Shown here: one piece after another, positions 27,578-35,608 of the stretch
Position numbering within the stretch: position 1 is the first letter of the stretch
Layout: every line of letters begins with the position of its first letter
Source: Anaerosalibacter massiliensis
GTDB lineage: Bacteria; Bacillota; Clostridia; Tissierellales; Sporanaerobacteraceae
Assembly: GCA_000751555.1 (NCBI GenBank)
Contig: CCEZ01000015.1
Span: forward strand, 32,256 to 96,255
Reading direction: 5' to 3'
Length of the DNA: 64,000 nucleotides
The notes under the pieces: model-generated
What the model saw: the letters and a program-made list of their open reading frames with translations, nothing else
Told to the model about the DNA's origin: nothing
The model's database searches: none
Position numbers and translations under genes: made by a program

Positions 27578-27945
27578 TTTTTTGAGCCATCTTCAGATTC
27601 TACATTTCTCTTGGTTCCCTTAAACATTGCTTCTGTCAAAGCGTTTTTATAAGTAGCTAGTTCCAAAGGAGAGGTTAGAAGTTCAACTTCTTCTTGAGTA
27701 AGCAGCAGCTTTTTGTTATCTGGATTTCGAAGGTTGTGAATGAGTAGGCTCTGATTGGCCATTAAAGTTATCAACCAGACTATTTCATCCAGTGCCATTT
27801 CGAAGTTCTCAGACTTCATTAATTTTTCACCCAAATTTTCAAGGCCACCATATCTCCCAGCAATTTCTTTTGTGGCTTTAGTGGTAAGAATAAGCTCATA
27901 CTCCTGCCCGCCAATATTGATCTTTGCACTTCTTTCGTTATCCAT
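27562..27945 (-). CDS. Tail assembly chaperone (gpG-like)
   Basis: 127 aa: MDNERSAKINIGGQEYELIL, then TTKATKEIAGRYGGLENLG, a common pattern in gpG-type chaperones of Clostridial siphophages. The zero-frame product ends at TAA 27562. The codons TCA AAA AAC just before the stop contain the slippery heptamer used to make the longer GT-type form. It is located between the major tail and tape measure genes. Confidence 0.9.
   Translation of the reverse strand: MDNERSAKINIGGQEYELILTTKATKEIAGRYGGLENLGEKLMKSENFEMALDEIVWLITLMANQSLLIHNLRNPDNKKLLLTQEEVELLTSPLELATYKNALTEAMFKGTKRNVESEDGSKNVQTG
27577..27583 (-). promoter_or_regulatory. -1 programmed ribosomal frameshift site
   Basis: A canonical X XXY YYZ heptamer, A AAA AAC, lies in the zero frame (TC-A AAA AAC). 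It is 9 bases before the zero-frame stop codon, and the -1 frame is open for 67 codons after it. A downstream stem formed by ACCGGGTAAAC and GTTTACCCGG-like bases (27545-27572) may stimulate slippage. Confidence 0.9.
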
Positions 27946-27956
27946 TTCAATCCCCC

Positions 27957-28559
27957 TTATTCTCCACTTCCGCCAGAAGCAGCAAATATAGGCTCATACA
28001 CTTCGCTATACCAACCATTAATAATTGCCTGGGTTACGCCCTCATCACCCTCGTTTACTTCTGCTTTCCATGGATGCTTACCCTGACCATCCAGCTTATT
28101 TCTACGAAGTACTGTTCCTTCAATGGTCGGAGTTGAGAAAGTAATACTATCACCTTTGGTCGCCAAGTTTGTTGCAGGAATTCCAAACTTCACACGATAC
28201 AGCCAAAAGTATCGGTATTTACCGTTTGCTTTTTGTGCTCTAAAGCCAATTGCAACAGGAGCCCCTCCATCCTCACTGGTTGAAATGAGTACATGGTTGT
28301 CATCAATGGTTGCTCCTGTTAAATCTCCTGCAGCTGCTACCCCTATATCATCAATACCGAGAGTTAGGGTACCACTTTTAAATTCTTTGACAATTTCAGC
28401 GGCACCATCATCGGCATAAAGAGTGGCCTCAGCAAGCTCAACGGAAAGTTCTGCACTGATTGCTTTTGCCAGCGGCATCGGTGTATCATAGGTTTCATCA
28501 CCGTTGTCATCTTCGGTGATTTTTGCATAATAAAGTCTATCCAGACCGATTGTAGCCAT
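27957..28559 (-). CDS. Major tail protein
   Basis: 200 aa, of the phi13-type major tail protein family: MATIGLDRLYYAKITEDDNG, then AISAELSVELAEATLYADD and GTLTLGIDDIG, followed by beta-strands. It ends with a Ser/Gly-rich tail. It polymerises into the tail tube. It lies between the tail terminator and chaperone genes. Confidence 0.92.
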   Translation of the reverse strand: MATIGLDRLYYAKITEDDNGDETYDTPMPLAKAISAELSVELAEATLYADDGAAEIVKEFKSGTLTLGIDDIGVAAAGDLTGATIDDNHVLISTSEDGGAPVAIGFRAQKANGKYRYFWLYRVKFGIPATNLATKGDSITFSTPTIEGTVLRRNKLDGQGKHPWKAEVNEGDEGVTQAIINGWYSEVYEPIFAASGGSGE

Positions 28560-28562
28560 GTT

Positions 28563-28916
28563 TTATTCCTCCTTTTCCAATTGAAATTCATATGGTTTAG
28601 CCACATCTATGGCATAATGGTGATAATCGGTATCATCCTCATGTCCGATGTATCGACGATCCGTTATCGTAAAATCCGCACCTAGAAGAGTGCGGACAAT
28701 GGCATTTTTTATAGCTGTATAACTGCCTTTCACAAATAAGGAAAGTCTGGCTTCCTGTACTTCATATCCCGGTGTGTTATCCGCATGAACCTCAAACAAA
28801 TCAATAAGAGGTGTAATCACAAGATAAGTATCAGGAGGAACACCAGAAAATCTTCCTGTTTCTACTGGGATACCGCACAAATCTGCTATGAGATTAAGCT
28901 CATTTAATATACTCAT
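28563..28916 (-). CDS. Tail terminator / tail completion-like protein
   Basis: 117 aa, with LFEVHADNTPGYEVQEARLS and SYTAIKNAIVRTLLGADF, as in small tail-completion proteins placed before the major tail gene. Overlap of 4 bases with the gp10-like gene suggests coupling. The assignment rests mainly on size and place in the head-to-tail order. Confidence 0.72.
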   Translation of the reverse strand: MSILNELNLIADLCGIPVETGRFSGVPPDTYLVITPLIDLFEVHADNTPGYEVQEARLSLFVKGSYTAIKNAIVRTLLGADFTITDRRYIGHEDDTDYHHYAIDVAKPYEFQLEKEE

Positions 28917-29344
28917 AAGTTTTCGACCTCCTGCTCAAACATCTTCTTCATAGCGTCAATACATGCTTTTCTTGAAGCCCTTCTTGCAGGCTTTAAAAAT
29001 GGTTTTGGTGGCTGACCCGATTTTCCATATTCGATGATATTGGCAATCTTAGCGTTACTTTCGCCGCTTCTTCGTGGCTCCTTAAAACCTATCTTCACGT
29101 TGAAATTGCCATTCCAGTCCACTTTAGCGGGAGAAAGACCCAACGAACTAATCAGTTCTCCTGTAGACCGACTTTTTTCTTTTGTTCCACTACCAACTAT
29201 AGCTTGCAAATTAGATCTAACCTTTTCCAAAACGATTTCCCCGCCTGACTCAAGTACCTTTGGGATGATTTCATCCGTCTTATCGCCAAGCTTTGAAAGC
29301 TTTAAAAGAAAATCCTCAGGCATTTTTACTTGTAACTTAGCCAC
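28913..29344 (-). CDS. HK97 gp10-like head-tail component
   Basis: About 143 aa: VAKLQVKMPEDFLLKLSKLG, then GEIVLEKVRSNLQ and ANIIEYGKSGQPPKPFLKPA, the PxPFLxPA signature of HK97 gp10-type proteins. GTG 29344 is chosen because AAAGGTGG precedes it; it overlaps the end of the head-closure gene by 8 bases. It takes part in joining head and tail. Confidence 0.88.
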   Translation of the reverse strand: MAKLQVKMPEDFLLKLSKLGDKTDEIIPKVLESGGEIVLEKVRSNLQAIVGSGTKEKSRSTGELISSLGLSPAKVDWNGNFNVKIGFKEPRRSGESNAKIANIIEYGKSGQPPKPFLKPARRASRKACIDAMKKMFEQEVENL

Positions 29345-29672
29345 TTGACCCCACCACCTTTTTTGCCAAGGCTTCAATATACATGCCTCGACCTTTTACA
29401 TCTTCAACATTTGTAATCTCATAGCGGCCATCATTACACACAATCACCATATTGGTAGATACCTCAACATCAGGTATCTTACGAAAACAAAACAGAGCAG
29501 TTGCTTCAGAAAATGCCGCTCGGTTAGCCCACTTTTCATTTCCATGACGATCTTCCTTATAAGCACGAACGGAAGCGAGGATGGTGTCCTTAGATTTACC
29601 AAAGCCTTCACTGTCTTTCGTTCTTTCAACAAAAATGAGATCGATAAAGGTATTCATTTTTCCAAAACTCAT
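29337..29672 (-). CDS. Phage head closure protein
   Basis: 111 aa with MNTFIDLIFVERTKDSEGFG, a frequent opening in SPP1 gp16-like head closure proteins, and RYEITNVEDVKGRGMYIEAL at the end. It seals the portal after packaging and connects to the tail. It lies in the conserved order connector, closure, gp10, terminator. Confidence 0.87.
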   Translation of the reverse strand: MSFGKMNTFIDLIFVERTKDSEGFGKSKDTILASVRAYKEDRHGNEKWANRAAFSEATALFCFRKIPDVEVSTNMVIVCNDGRYEITNVEDVKGRGMYIEALAKKVVGSSG

Positions 29673-29675
29673 ACT

Positions 29676-29990
29676 CTACACCTTCCAATCCCGGTCAAGC
29701 CTGAGCAGTAAATTTACAGTGTTCCAAACCTGCTGGCCTGCCTGCACGTTATCAGCAAAAAAGCCGCCAGTGCTACCATCCCTACTTTCATAGAAGTGAG
29801 ATGACAACATAATGACGGCCTGCTCGGTAGTTGGCGGCATTGTGTTCTCATTATAATGACCTTCCGGTACATGCTGATAACTCTCGGCATATGCGATAGC
29901 GGTGGTGATGTACATCTGAAGAAGTTCATCATCGCGATCGTGCTCAAGAATTAGATTTGCTTTAACTTTTTCTAAAAGTGTCATCACCAT
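29676..29990 (-). CDS. Head-tail connector (gp6-like adaptor)
   Basis: About 104 aa, helical: LLEKVKANLILEHDRDDELL, then ITTAIAYAESYQHVP and TEQAVIMLSSHFYESRDG, the standard gp6/gp15 adaptor pattern. There are several start codons in a row (GTG ATG GTG ATG); ATG 29990 or 29984 is most likely. It binds the portal ring. Confidence 0.87.
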   Translation of the reverse strand: MVMTLLEKVKANLILEHDRDDELLQMYITTAIAYAESYQHVPEGHYNENTMPPTTEQAVIMLSSHFYESRDGSTGGFFADNVQAGQQVWNTVNLLLRLDRDWKV

Positions 29991-30001
29991 CACTATCCTT
30001 T

Positions 30002-30220
30002 CTAAGGTGTATCTCCATTCATGATTCCTGCAGTTTTCAGCTTACTGAGCAAGGCATTAAAGTCCGTCACTAGAGCTTCTACAGTATCCGCAGTGCTTGC
30101 CGGTTGATTTTCAAGAACAGGGAGCCCAGTTACTTTGGCTCCCTCTTCAATGACAAGTTCTCCACCAATAACGGTTTTTTCTCCACCTTGTTCGGTGTAG
30201 TTCTTTGCGTTATAGCTCAT
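30002..30220 (-). CDS. Head fiber protein
   Basis: About 72 aa: MSYNAKNYTEQGGEKTVIGG, then LVIEEGAKVTGLP, and a helical end with TVEALVTDFNALLSKLKTAG. This fits the small head fibre family found just after HK97 capsid genes in Gram-positive phages. ATG 30220 follows GGGAGG, so the upstream start is rejected. Confidence 0.82.
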   Translation of the reverse strand: MSYNAKNYTEQGGEKTVIGGELVIEEGAKVTGLPVLENQPASTADTVEALVTDFNALLSKLKTAGIMNGDTP

Positions 30221-30235
30221 AATTTGCACCTCCCA

Positions 30236-31435
30236 TTAAGCTTTCTGCTGAAGAACTTTGATGGCTTCAGGTAAAATGAGCTTTCCATCTACACGCTGGC
30301 TCGCAAGGAAACCAACCTGCCCAGTAGTTGCAAAAAGCTCGTTTAAACGTTTGAAAGAACGCCCCTGTCTGTCAGCAATCCAATAGTATCCGAAATCACC
30401 GAAGGCAATCGTCTTTGCTCCGGCTTCAATAATAGGAGCATAAGCAGAAGTGTAAACCGGACGATTCAGCAACGTATCTGGAGTACCTGCTGTTAAAGAA
30501 GGCTGCCACAGATATTGACCTTGACCGTCTTTCAGTTTACGGATTGCTTTTACTGTTGCATCATTCATCAGGAATACTGCGTTCTTTCTGTAAGGAGCCT
30601 TTAGGGAATAAACAAGATCGATAATCTCATCTGCCGTAATGGCAGTTGCAGACCCGGCTGTCACTCCAAGCTGTGCACCACCAGTAGCGTTGAAAATTCC
30701 TGTAGGTTTCCCATCTGCATCTCCAACTAAAAAAGCTTCTTCTTCCTTAGCACCGATTCTACGGGCAAATTCAGTGGAGATATAATTCTCCAGATCAAAT
30801 ACACTGTCATTGAGAAGTTCATCAGAAACTTTAATCATTGTACCCAGCTTATAGGCACCGATAGATGTCTGGCCAAATACAGAATCGCTCTCATCAAACT
30901 CCTCACCTTCATCAAGCCAAGCCGCTGTACCCTTAGTCACAACAACAGGGATTTTGCGGTCACCGCTTGAAGTCTGAATAATTTTTGCCAGTTTACGGAA
31001 TACATTCTCTTCCTCAAGGGTTTGAACTAAAGTACGCTCAAATTCATCAGGAACAAGATATCCTCCCTCTGAATCAGTGCCTACAGACAAAGCATTTAGC
31101 ACATCATGACGAGGAGTTTTGCTACGCATTACGTTCCAGAATGCCTTTCTGTACTCATCACTGGCTCTTCCGGTCTTTGTATCCATCCCCGGAATAGCTG
31201 GTTTTTCGGTAAGAGGTGTGTTTACAGGCTTATTAAGCTCTGCTTCAAGAGCTTCTTGGCGCTCCAGTCTTGCAATTTCCTTACCCAGATTAATAATGTC
31301 TGCTTCCATTTTGTCGTAGGTTGCGGCATCCTCTGCGGACACAAGTCCATCACTACCACGCTTTGAATCAAGAAATGCCTTTGCTGCTTCCCATGCTTTT
31401 GCGCGCTTTTCACGCAGTTCAAGAATTTTACTCAT
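30236..31435 (-). CDS. Major capsid protein, HK97 fold
   Basis: About 399 aa. The N-terminal ~100 residues are a coiled-coil delta domain (ILELREKRAKAWEAAKAF, ADIINLGKEIARLERQEALE), presumably cut off by the protease encoded upstream. The shell domain follows (NALSVGTDSEGGYLVPDEF, FGDFGYYWIADRQGRSFKRL). Start ATG 31435 has GGAGG 8 bases upstream. It is the main structural protein of the head. Confidence 0.96.
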   Translation of the reverse strand: MSKILELREKRAKAWEAAKAFLDSKRGSDGLVSAEDAATYDKMEADIINLGKEIARLERQEALEAELNKPVNTPLTEKPAIPGMDTKTGRASDEYRKAFWNVMRSKTPRHDVLNALSVGTDSEGGYLVPDEFERTLVQTLEEENVFRKLAKIIQTSSGDRKIPVVVTKGTAAWLDEGEEFDESDSVFGQTSIGAYKLGTMIKVSDELLNDSVFDLENYISTEFARRIGAKEEEAFLVGDADGKPTGIFNATGGAQLGVTAGSATAITADEIIDLVYSLKAPYRKNAVFLMNDATVKAIRKLKDGQGQYLWQPSLTAGTPDTLLNRPVYTSAYAPIIEAGAKTIAFGDFGYYWIADRQGRSFKRLNELFATTGQVGFLASQRVDGKLILPEAIKVLQQKA

Positions 31436-31447
31436 TTTCATTTCCTC

Positions 31448-32128
31448 CTAATATTTCAATAAATTAAGCCGCTCATAAAGCGACTCGGCTGACTGTTTTA
31501 CAACTGGTTTTTGAAGCTTATTCATTAGTGAATTAGTCACTGCTCTTCTGCTGAAGACAAAGCTATCTTGTAGTGCACTCTCTCCTGGTTTGAACATAAT
31601 GTCATCTGCAAAGCCAAGCTCGACTGCCTTATTGGCATTTAGCCAAGTTTCAGCATCCATCAGTTGAGATAACCTTGTTCTAGACAAATCGGTTTTAAGT
31701 TCATAAGCGTTGATGATACTTTCCTTAACTTCATCCAGCATCTGCATTGCCTTTTGCATCTCCTCGCTATCGCCAATGGCTATGGTGAAAGGATTATGGA
31801 TCATCATCAGTGATGTTGGAGACATTAAAACTTCCGTACCTGCCATGGCAATGACTGAGGCGGCTGATGCTGCAATGCCATCAATCTTTATGGTGACATT
31901 GCCTTTATAATCCATCAGCATGTTGTAAATCTGTGATGCCGCGATACAATCACCACCAGGTGAATTAATCCAAACTACTATGTCACCCTCGCCACTCATT
32001 AGCTCTGCTTTAAAAGCAGCAGGGGTAATATCATCATCAAACCAACTCTCCTCAGCAATTGCACCGTTTAGATAGAGGGTCCGTGTCTGTATATCTTCAT
32101 CACGCACCCAATTCCAAAATTTCTTCAT
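31448..32128 (-). CDS. ClpP-like prohead protease
   Basis: 226 aa. The serine-protease triad of the ClpP fold is visible: INSPGGDCIAASQIYN forms the oxyanion loop, GIAASAASVIAMAG carries the nucleophile Ser, and MMIHNPF carries the His. It processes the capsid scaffold domain. Its ATG overlaps the portal stop by 4 bases. Confidence 0.95.
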   Translation of the reverse strand: MKKFWNWVRDEDIQTRTLYLNGAIAEESWFDDDITPAAFKAELMSGEGDIVVWINSPGGDCIAASQIYNMLMDYKGNVTIKIDGIAASAASVIAMAGTEVLMSPTSLMMIHNPFTIAIGDSEEMQKAMQMLDEVKESIINAYELKTDLSRTRLSQLMDAETWLNANKAVELGFADDIMFKPGESALQDSFVFSRRAVTNSLMNKLQKPVVKQSAESLYERLNLLKY

Positions 32129-33381
32129 TCATTTTTTCCCTCCAATCCTTCTCTATTTGCGAATATGCCCGCATCCGCAAGCTTGGTCATATTGCCATTG
32201 ATCAGATATAAGTCCCCGCCAAGCTCAGGTGGGATTCGGTCAAGGTTTTCTAGCTCTCGGATATCATTGGCACTCATCCAACCATTTTGTCTCGCGGTTG
32301 CATAACCGTTCATCCGAGAGACATAATCACCTCGAAGCAGTCCATCCACATTAAACTTGGCAAAATAGAGCTTCTTTTCATCTGGTCTTAAAAGTGCTCG
32401 GCTGATGGCCTGCTCCCAACGTATCACCCAAGGGTCCAAAGTGTATTTCACAAACTCCAGTGACTGTTGCTCAATATTAGAAAAGCTCGATTTTTCCAAG
32501 TCCCCAACCATATGTGGAGGTACGCGGAAAATCCGAGCGATTTCATTAATCTGAAACTTTCTTGTCTCTAAAAACTGAGCTTGTTCTGGTGAGATACCAA
32601 TAGGCTGATACTTCATCCCTTCCTCAAGCACTGCCACACGATGGGAGTTGCTGCTTCCTTGATAGGCCGCATTCCAGCTATCTCGCACTTTTTGTGGGTC
32701 ATTAATCGTTCCAGGATGCTCAAGTACACCTCCCGGAGCTGCTCCATTTGCAAAAAACTTAGCTCCATATTCCTCACAGGCTATGGCCATACCAATGGCA
32801 TTCTTGGCCATTGCAATCGGAGAATACCCTACTAGTCCATCAAATCCTAAGCCAGGAATATGAAGCACATCGCTTGGCCTTAGTGTGACCGTCATTCCAT
32901 TCATCGTAGGTGCTTCATCGGAATATCTGGTATAGGTATAATAAAGAGCACCACTGGAATCGCGGTCCACCGACATTCGATTTGGCATTAACGGATACAG
33001 TGCTATGACTTCACCTTTTCCATTTCGAATAATCTGTGCATAGGCATTGCCCCATAATAAAAGATGAGTCATCAACGTCTCCCGAAAAACGAAGGAACTC
33101 ATCTCTGGGTTAGGTTCATCATGTAATACAAAATACAGCGGATGAGAAAGAGCCTTTTCCTTACCGCCGCTTGCATTGTATTTATATAGGTGGAGGGGTA
33201 ACCCTGCCACAGCCTCTGCAAGTATTCTTACGCATGAATAGACCGCTGTCATTTGCATTGCTGTATGTTCGTTTACAGGCTTACCGCTGGTTGTTCCACC
33301 AAAAAAGAAGCTATAATTGCTTCCTGTGGTTCGATCCTTCGGTTTATCACGCGCCTTAAATAGCTTTGAAAAGAGGCCCAT
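32125..33381 (-). CDS. Phage portal protein, HK97 family
   Basis: About 418 aa beginning MGLFSKLFKARDK, then VNEHTAMQMTAVYSCVRILA, a hallmark of HK97 portals, and RIFRVPPHMVGDLEKSSFSN. Start ATG 33381 is chosen (AAGGAG upstream); an ATG two codons earlier is also possible. It forms the DNA entry ring. Confidence 0.95.
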   Translation of the reverse strand: MGLFSKLFKARDKPKDRTTGSNYSFFFGGTTSGKPVNEHTAMQMTAVYSCVRILAEAVAGLPLHLYKYNASGGKEKALSHPLYFVLHDEPNPEMSSFVFRETLMTHLLLWGNAYAQIIRNGKGEVIALYPLMPNRMSVDRDSSGALYYTYTRYSDEAPTMNGMTVTLRPSDVLHIPGLGFDGLVGYSPIAMAKNAIGMAIACEEYGAKFFANGAAPGGVLEHPGTINDPQKVRDSWNAAYQGSSNSHRVAVLEEGMKYQPIGISPEQAQFLETRKFQINEIARIFRVPPHMVGDLEKSSFSNIEQQSLEFVKYTLDPWVIRWEQAISRALLRPDEKKLYFAKFNVDGLLRGDYVSRMNGYATARQNGWMSANDIRELENLDRIPPELGGDLYLINGNMTKLADAGIFANREGLEGKNE

Positions 33382-33410
33382 ATACATCACTCTCCTTAAA
33401 ATTGGGCATG

Positions 33411-33437
33411 AAAAAAGCACCTCGCGTTTGAGATGCC
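33411..33437 (-). terminator. Terminator of the moron-like gene
   Basis: On the minus strand GCATCTC and GAGGTGC form a 7-bp stem with one G-U pair, followed by TTTTTT. It lies between the 110-aa gene and the portal gene. Confidence 0.8.
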
Positions 33438-33453
33438 TTTCCTAAAATCATTA

Positions 33454-33783
33454 TTATAACTTTAGATATTCTTCTGCATCTGATCCATTGTTTCCGAGAT
33501 GCTTAACACCTTTAATGGTTCCATTTGCAACATTGTCATATAACCATCTTCCAAGTAGTGTTGGAGGAGTATCTATTAAATCTCTTAGAAAGAACTTCTG
33601 TCCAGAAGGTAAAGAATCTATTTTCTTTACCATTCTTTTATAAAGATCTGCGTAAGTACTTTTTCCCCGCAATGCTCTAACTTTACATAACTCAGCGATA
33701 TTGGGATAACCTTCAGATGCTGCCTCAGCAATTAATTGTTCTTTTTCAGTATCACTTATCGTAAATTGTACCCTGTAACTCAT
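33454..33783 (-). CDS. Moron-like small protein (DUF1413-like C-terminus)
   Basis: About 109 aa. The N-terminus (MSYRVQFTISDTEKEQLIAE, then LCKVRALRGKSTYADLYKRM) resembles a ribbon-helix-helix or mobilisation-protein-like region. The end, SLPSGQKFFLRDLIDTPPTL then LGRWLYDNVANGTIKGVKHL, resembles DUF1413. ATG 33783 follows GGAGG. It is set between terL and portal with its own promoter and terminator, so it can be expressed in the lysogen independently of late genes. Its function is unknown. Confidence 0.75.
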   Translation of the reverse strand: MSYRVQFTISDTEKEQLIAEAASEGYPNIAELCKVRALRGKSTYADLYKRMVKKIDSLPSGQKFFLRDLIDTPPTLLGRWLYDNVANGTIKGVKHLGNNGSDAEEYLKL

Positions 33784-33832
33784 TTTCAACCTCCTTTTAC
33801 GGACTTGTGTTCAGACTTCTGTTCATAAATCT

Positions 33833-33861
33833 ATAATATCGGAGATTGTTTTGTTTTACAA
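33833..33861 (-). promoter_or_regulatory. Promoter of the moron-like gene
   Basis: On the minus strand TTGTAA (33861-33856), 17 bases, TATTAT (33838-33833). The start codon is about 50 bases downstream. Confidence 0.7.
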
Positions 33862-33891
33862 GTAAAAACGTTATAATAATAAATTTGCAGA

Positions 33892-35499
33892 TTAAAGAAT
33901 CAATAAACCTCTTCCATCATAAACAGAGTTACCTGTTCCACCTTTGCGGATCGCTCGGTCAAGAGCCATAATGGTAGCGACAGCTCCATCTATTCTCTCA
34001 GTTGACTTTTCTTTATCTGGTTTAATATTACCGGCAGGATCTGTTCGGATAAAGATGTTATCCATCATCCATCGGAGCACCGGATGACCACCATGCGCCA
34101 GTTTCTCTTCCAAGGTAAGCTTCATAAGCTCCTTCGTTGGCGGACTCATATCTTTAAAACCTTGACCGAAAGGAACTACTGTAAACCCAAGGTTCTCTAA
34201 GTTTTGTGTCATCTGCACAGCTCCCCACCGGTCAAAGGCAATTTCTCGAATGTTGTACTTTAAGCCCAGCTCTTCGATAAAGTTTTCGATGTATCCATAA
34301 TGCACCACGTTTCCTTCAGTGGTGTGTAAGAACCCCTGCTTCTCCCAAACATCATAAGGAACATGATCACGCTTTACCCTTTGGTCCAGATTATCTTCCG
34401 GTATCCAGAAGTAGGGAAGAACGATGTATTTATCTCCTTCATACTCAGGCGGGAAGATAAGTACGAACGCTGTAATATCTGTAGTAGATGATAAGTCCAA
34501 ACCACCGAAGCATTCTCTTCCTACAAGGTTTTCTGGATTTACAGCAAATGAACATTTATCCCACTTCTCCATAGGCATCCAGCGCACCGACTGTTTTACC
34601 CATTGATTCAAACGAAGCTGCCTGAATAGGTTCTCTTCGGCTGGGTTTTGCTTTGCGCTTTCACAAGCAATCTGTATCTTTTCAATGTCCACTGTAATAC
34701 CCAGAGAGGGGTTGGCTTTCGCCCATACCTTTGGATCTGTCCAGTCATCATCTTCGTCAGCACCGTAAATGACAGGATAGAATGTAGGGTCAACCTTTCG
34801 CCCTTCCAGGATATCTTTGGCCTTTTGATGCACCTCGTAGCAAATGGAATGGGTATCATTCCCAGCAGTTGTGATTAAGAAATACAGTGGTTGTTTTCTG
34901 GCATCACCGGAACCATGAGTCATGACATCGAATAGTTGGCGGTTAGGCTGAGCATGAAGTTCATCGAAAACTACGCCATGAACATTTAGGCCATGCTTAG
35001 TATAAGCTTCTGCAGACAAAACCTGATAAAAGCTACCAAGGGGTTTATAAACAAGTCGTTTTTGCGATAGTACCGGTTTAATCCTCGCTTTCAGAGCTGG
35101 ACATTGTTCTACCATATCCACTGCTACATCAAAAACAATGGAAGCTTGCTGTCTGTCAGATGCACATCCGTATACTTCACCGCCATGCTCAAAATCACCA
35201 CAGGTAAGCAGTAACGCAACCGCTGCTGCAAGTTCAGATTTCCCTTGCTTTTTAGCGATTTCGATATATGCCGTATTGAATTGACGGTAACCATTAGGCT
35301 TTATAATCCCAAACACATCGCGGATAATCTGTTCCTGCCAGTCTATAAGTTCAAATGGTTGCCCATACCATTCTCCCTTCGTATGTTTTAAGCAATTAAT
35401 AAAAGACACCGCAATGTCTGCAGCGTCCTTATCATATACCGAACCATCTGCCTTAAAGATGGTCGGCTTATATTTTTTTAGTTTACGTATGGCCGCCAC
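33892..35499 (-). CDS. terL: Terminase large subunit
   Basis: About 535 aa. The ATPase shows IEIAKKQGKSELAAAVALLL (Walker A-like) and GVVFDELHAQP (Walker B and catalytic E). The nuclease domain starts at FGGLDLSSTTDITAF and ends with TERIDGAVATIMALDRAIR. It translocates DNA into the head and cuts it. Relatives begin near the residues RKLKKYKPT. Here GGAGG is followed by GTG at 35499 and, 8 bases later, by ATA at 35490. The open frame extends to 35553 but includes a terminator-like hairpin, so a downstream start is more likely. An IS91-like element lies just upstream. Confidence 0.93.
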   Translation of the reverse strand: MAAIRKLKKYKPTIFKADGSVYDKDAADIAVSFINCLKHTKGEWYGQPFELIDWQEQIIRDVFGIIKPNGYRQFNTAYIEIAKKQGKSELAAAVALLLTCGDFEHGGEVYGCASDRQQASIVFDVAVDMVEQCPALKARIKPVLSQKRLVYKPLGSFYQVLSAEAYTKHGLNVHGVVFDELHAQPNRQLFDVMTHGSGDARKQPLYFLITTAGNDTHSICYEVHQKAKDILEGRKVDPTFYPVIYGADEDDDWTDPKVWAKANPSLGITVDIEKIQIACESAKQNPAEENLFRQLRLNQWVKQSVRWMPMEKWDKCSFAVNPENLVGRECFGGLDLSSTTDITAFVLIFPPEYEGDKYIVLPYFWIPEDNLDQRVKRDHVPYDVWEKQGFLHTTEGNVVHYGYIENFIEELGLKYNIREIAFDRWGAVQMTQNLENLGFTVVPFGQGFKDMSPPTKELMKLTLEEKLAHGGHPVLRWMMDNIFIRTDPAGNIKPDKEKSTERIDGAVATIMALDRAIRKGGTGNSVYDGRGLLIL

Positions 35500-35513
35500 C
35501 TCCTTATGGCTAT

Positions 35514-35533
35514 AAAAAAGTGTCTTCGACACT
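35514..35533 (-). terminator. Hairpin with U-tract in the terL leader
   Basis: On the minus strand AGTGTC-GAA-GACACT is followed by TTTTTT, then TATAGCCATAAGGAGG. This is a short terminator or attenuator at the 5' end of the structural operon. Confidence 0.6.
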
Positions 35534-35608
35534 TCAACTCCCCTCCCCCTCAATCTTGAGGGGATTTAGGGGGTTTTCTTTTTGCTACAAATCCTTCATA
35601 ATAATCTT

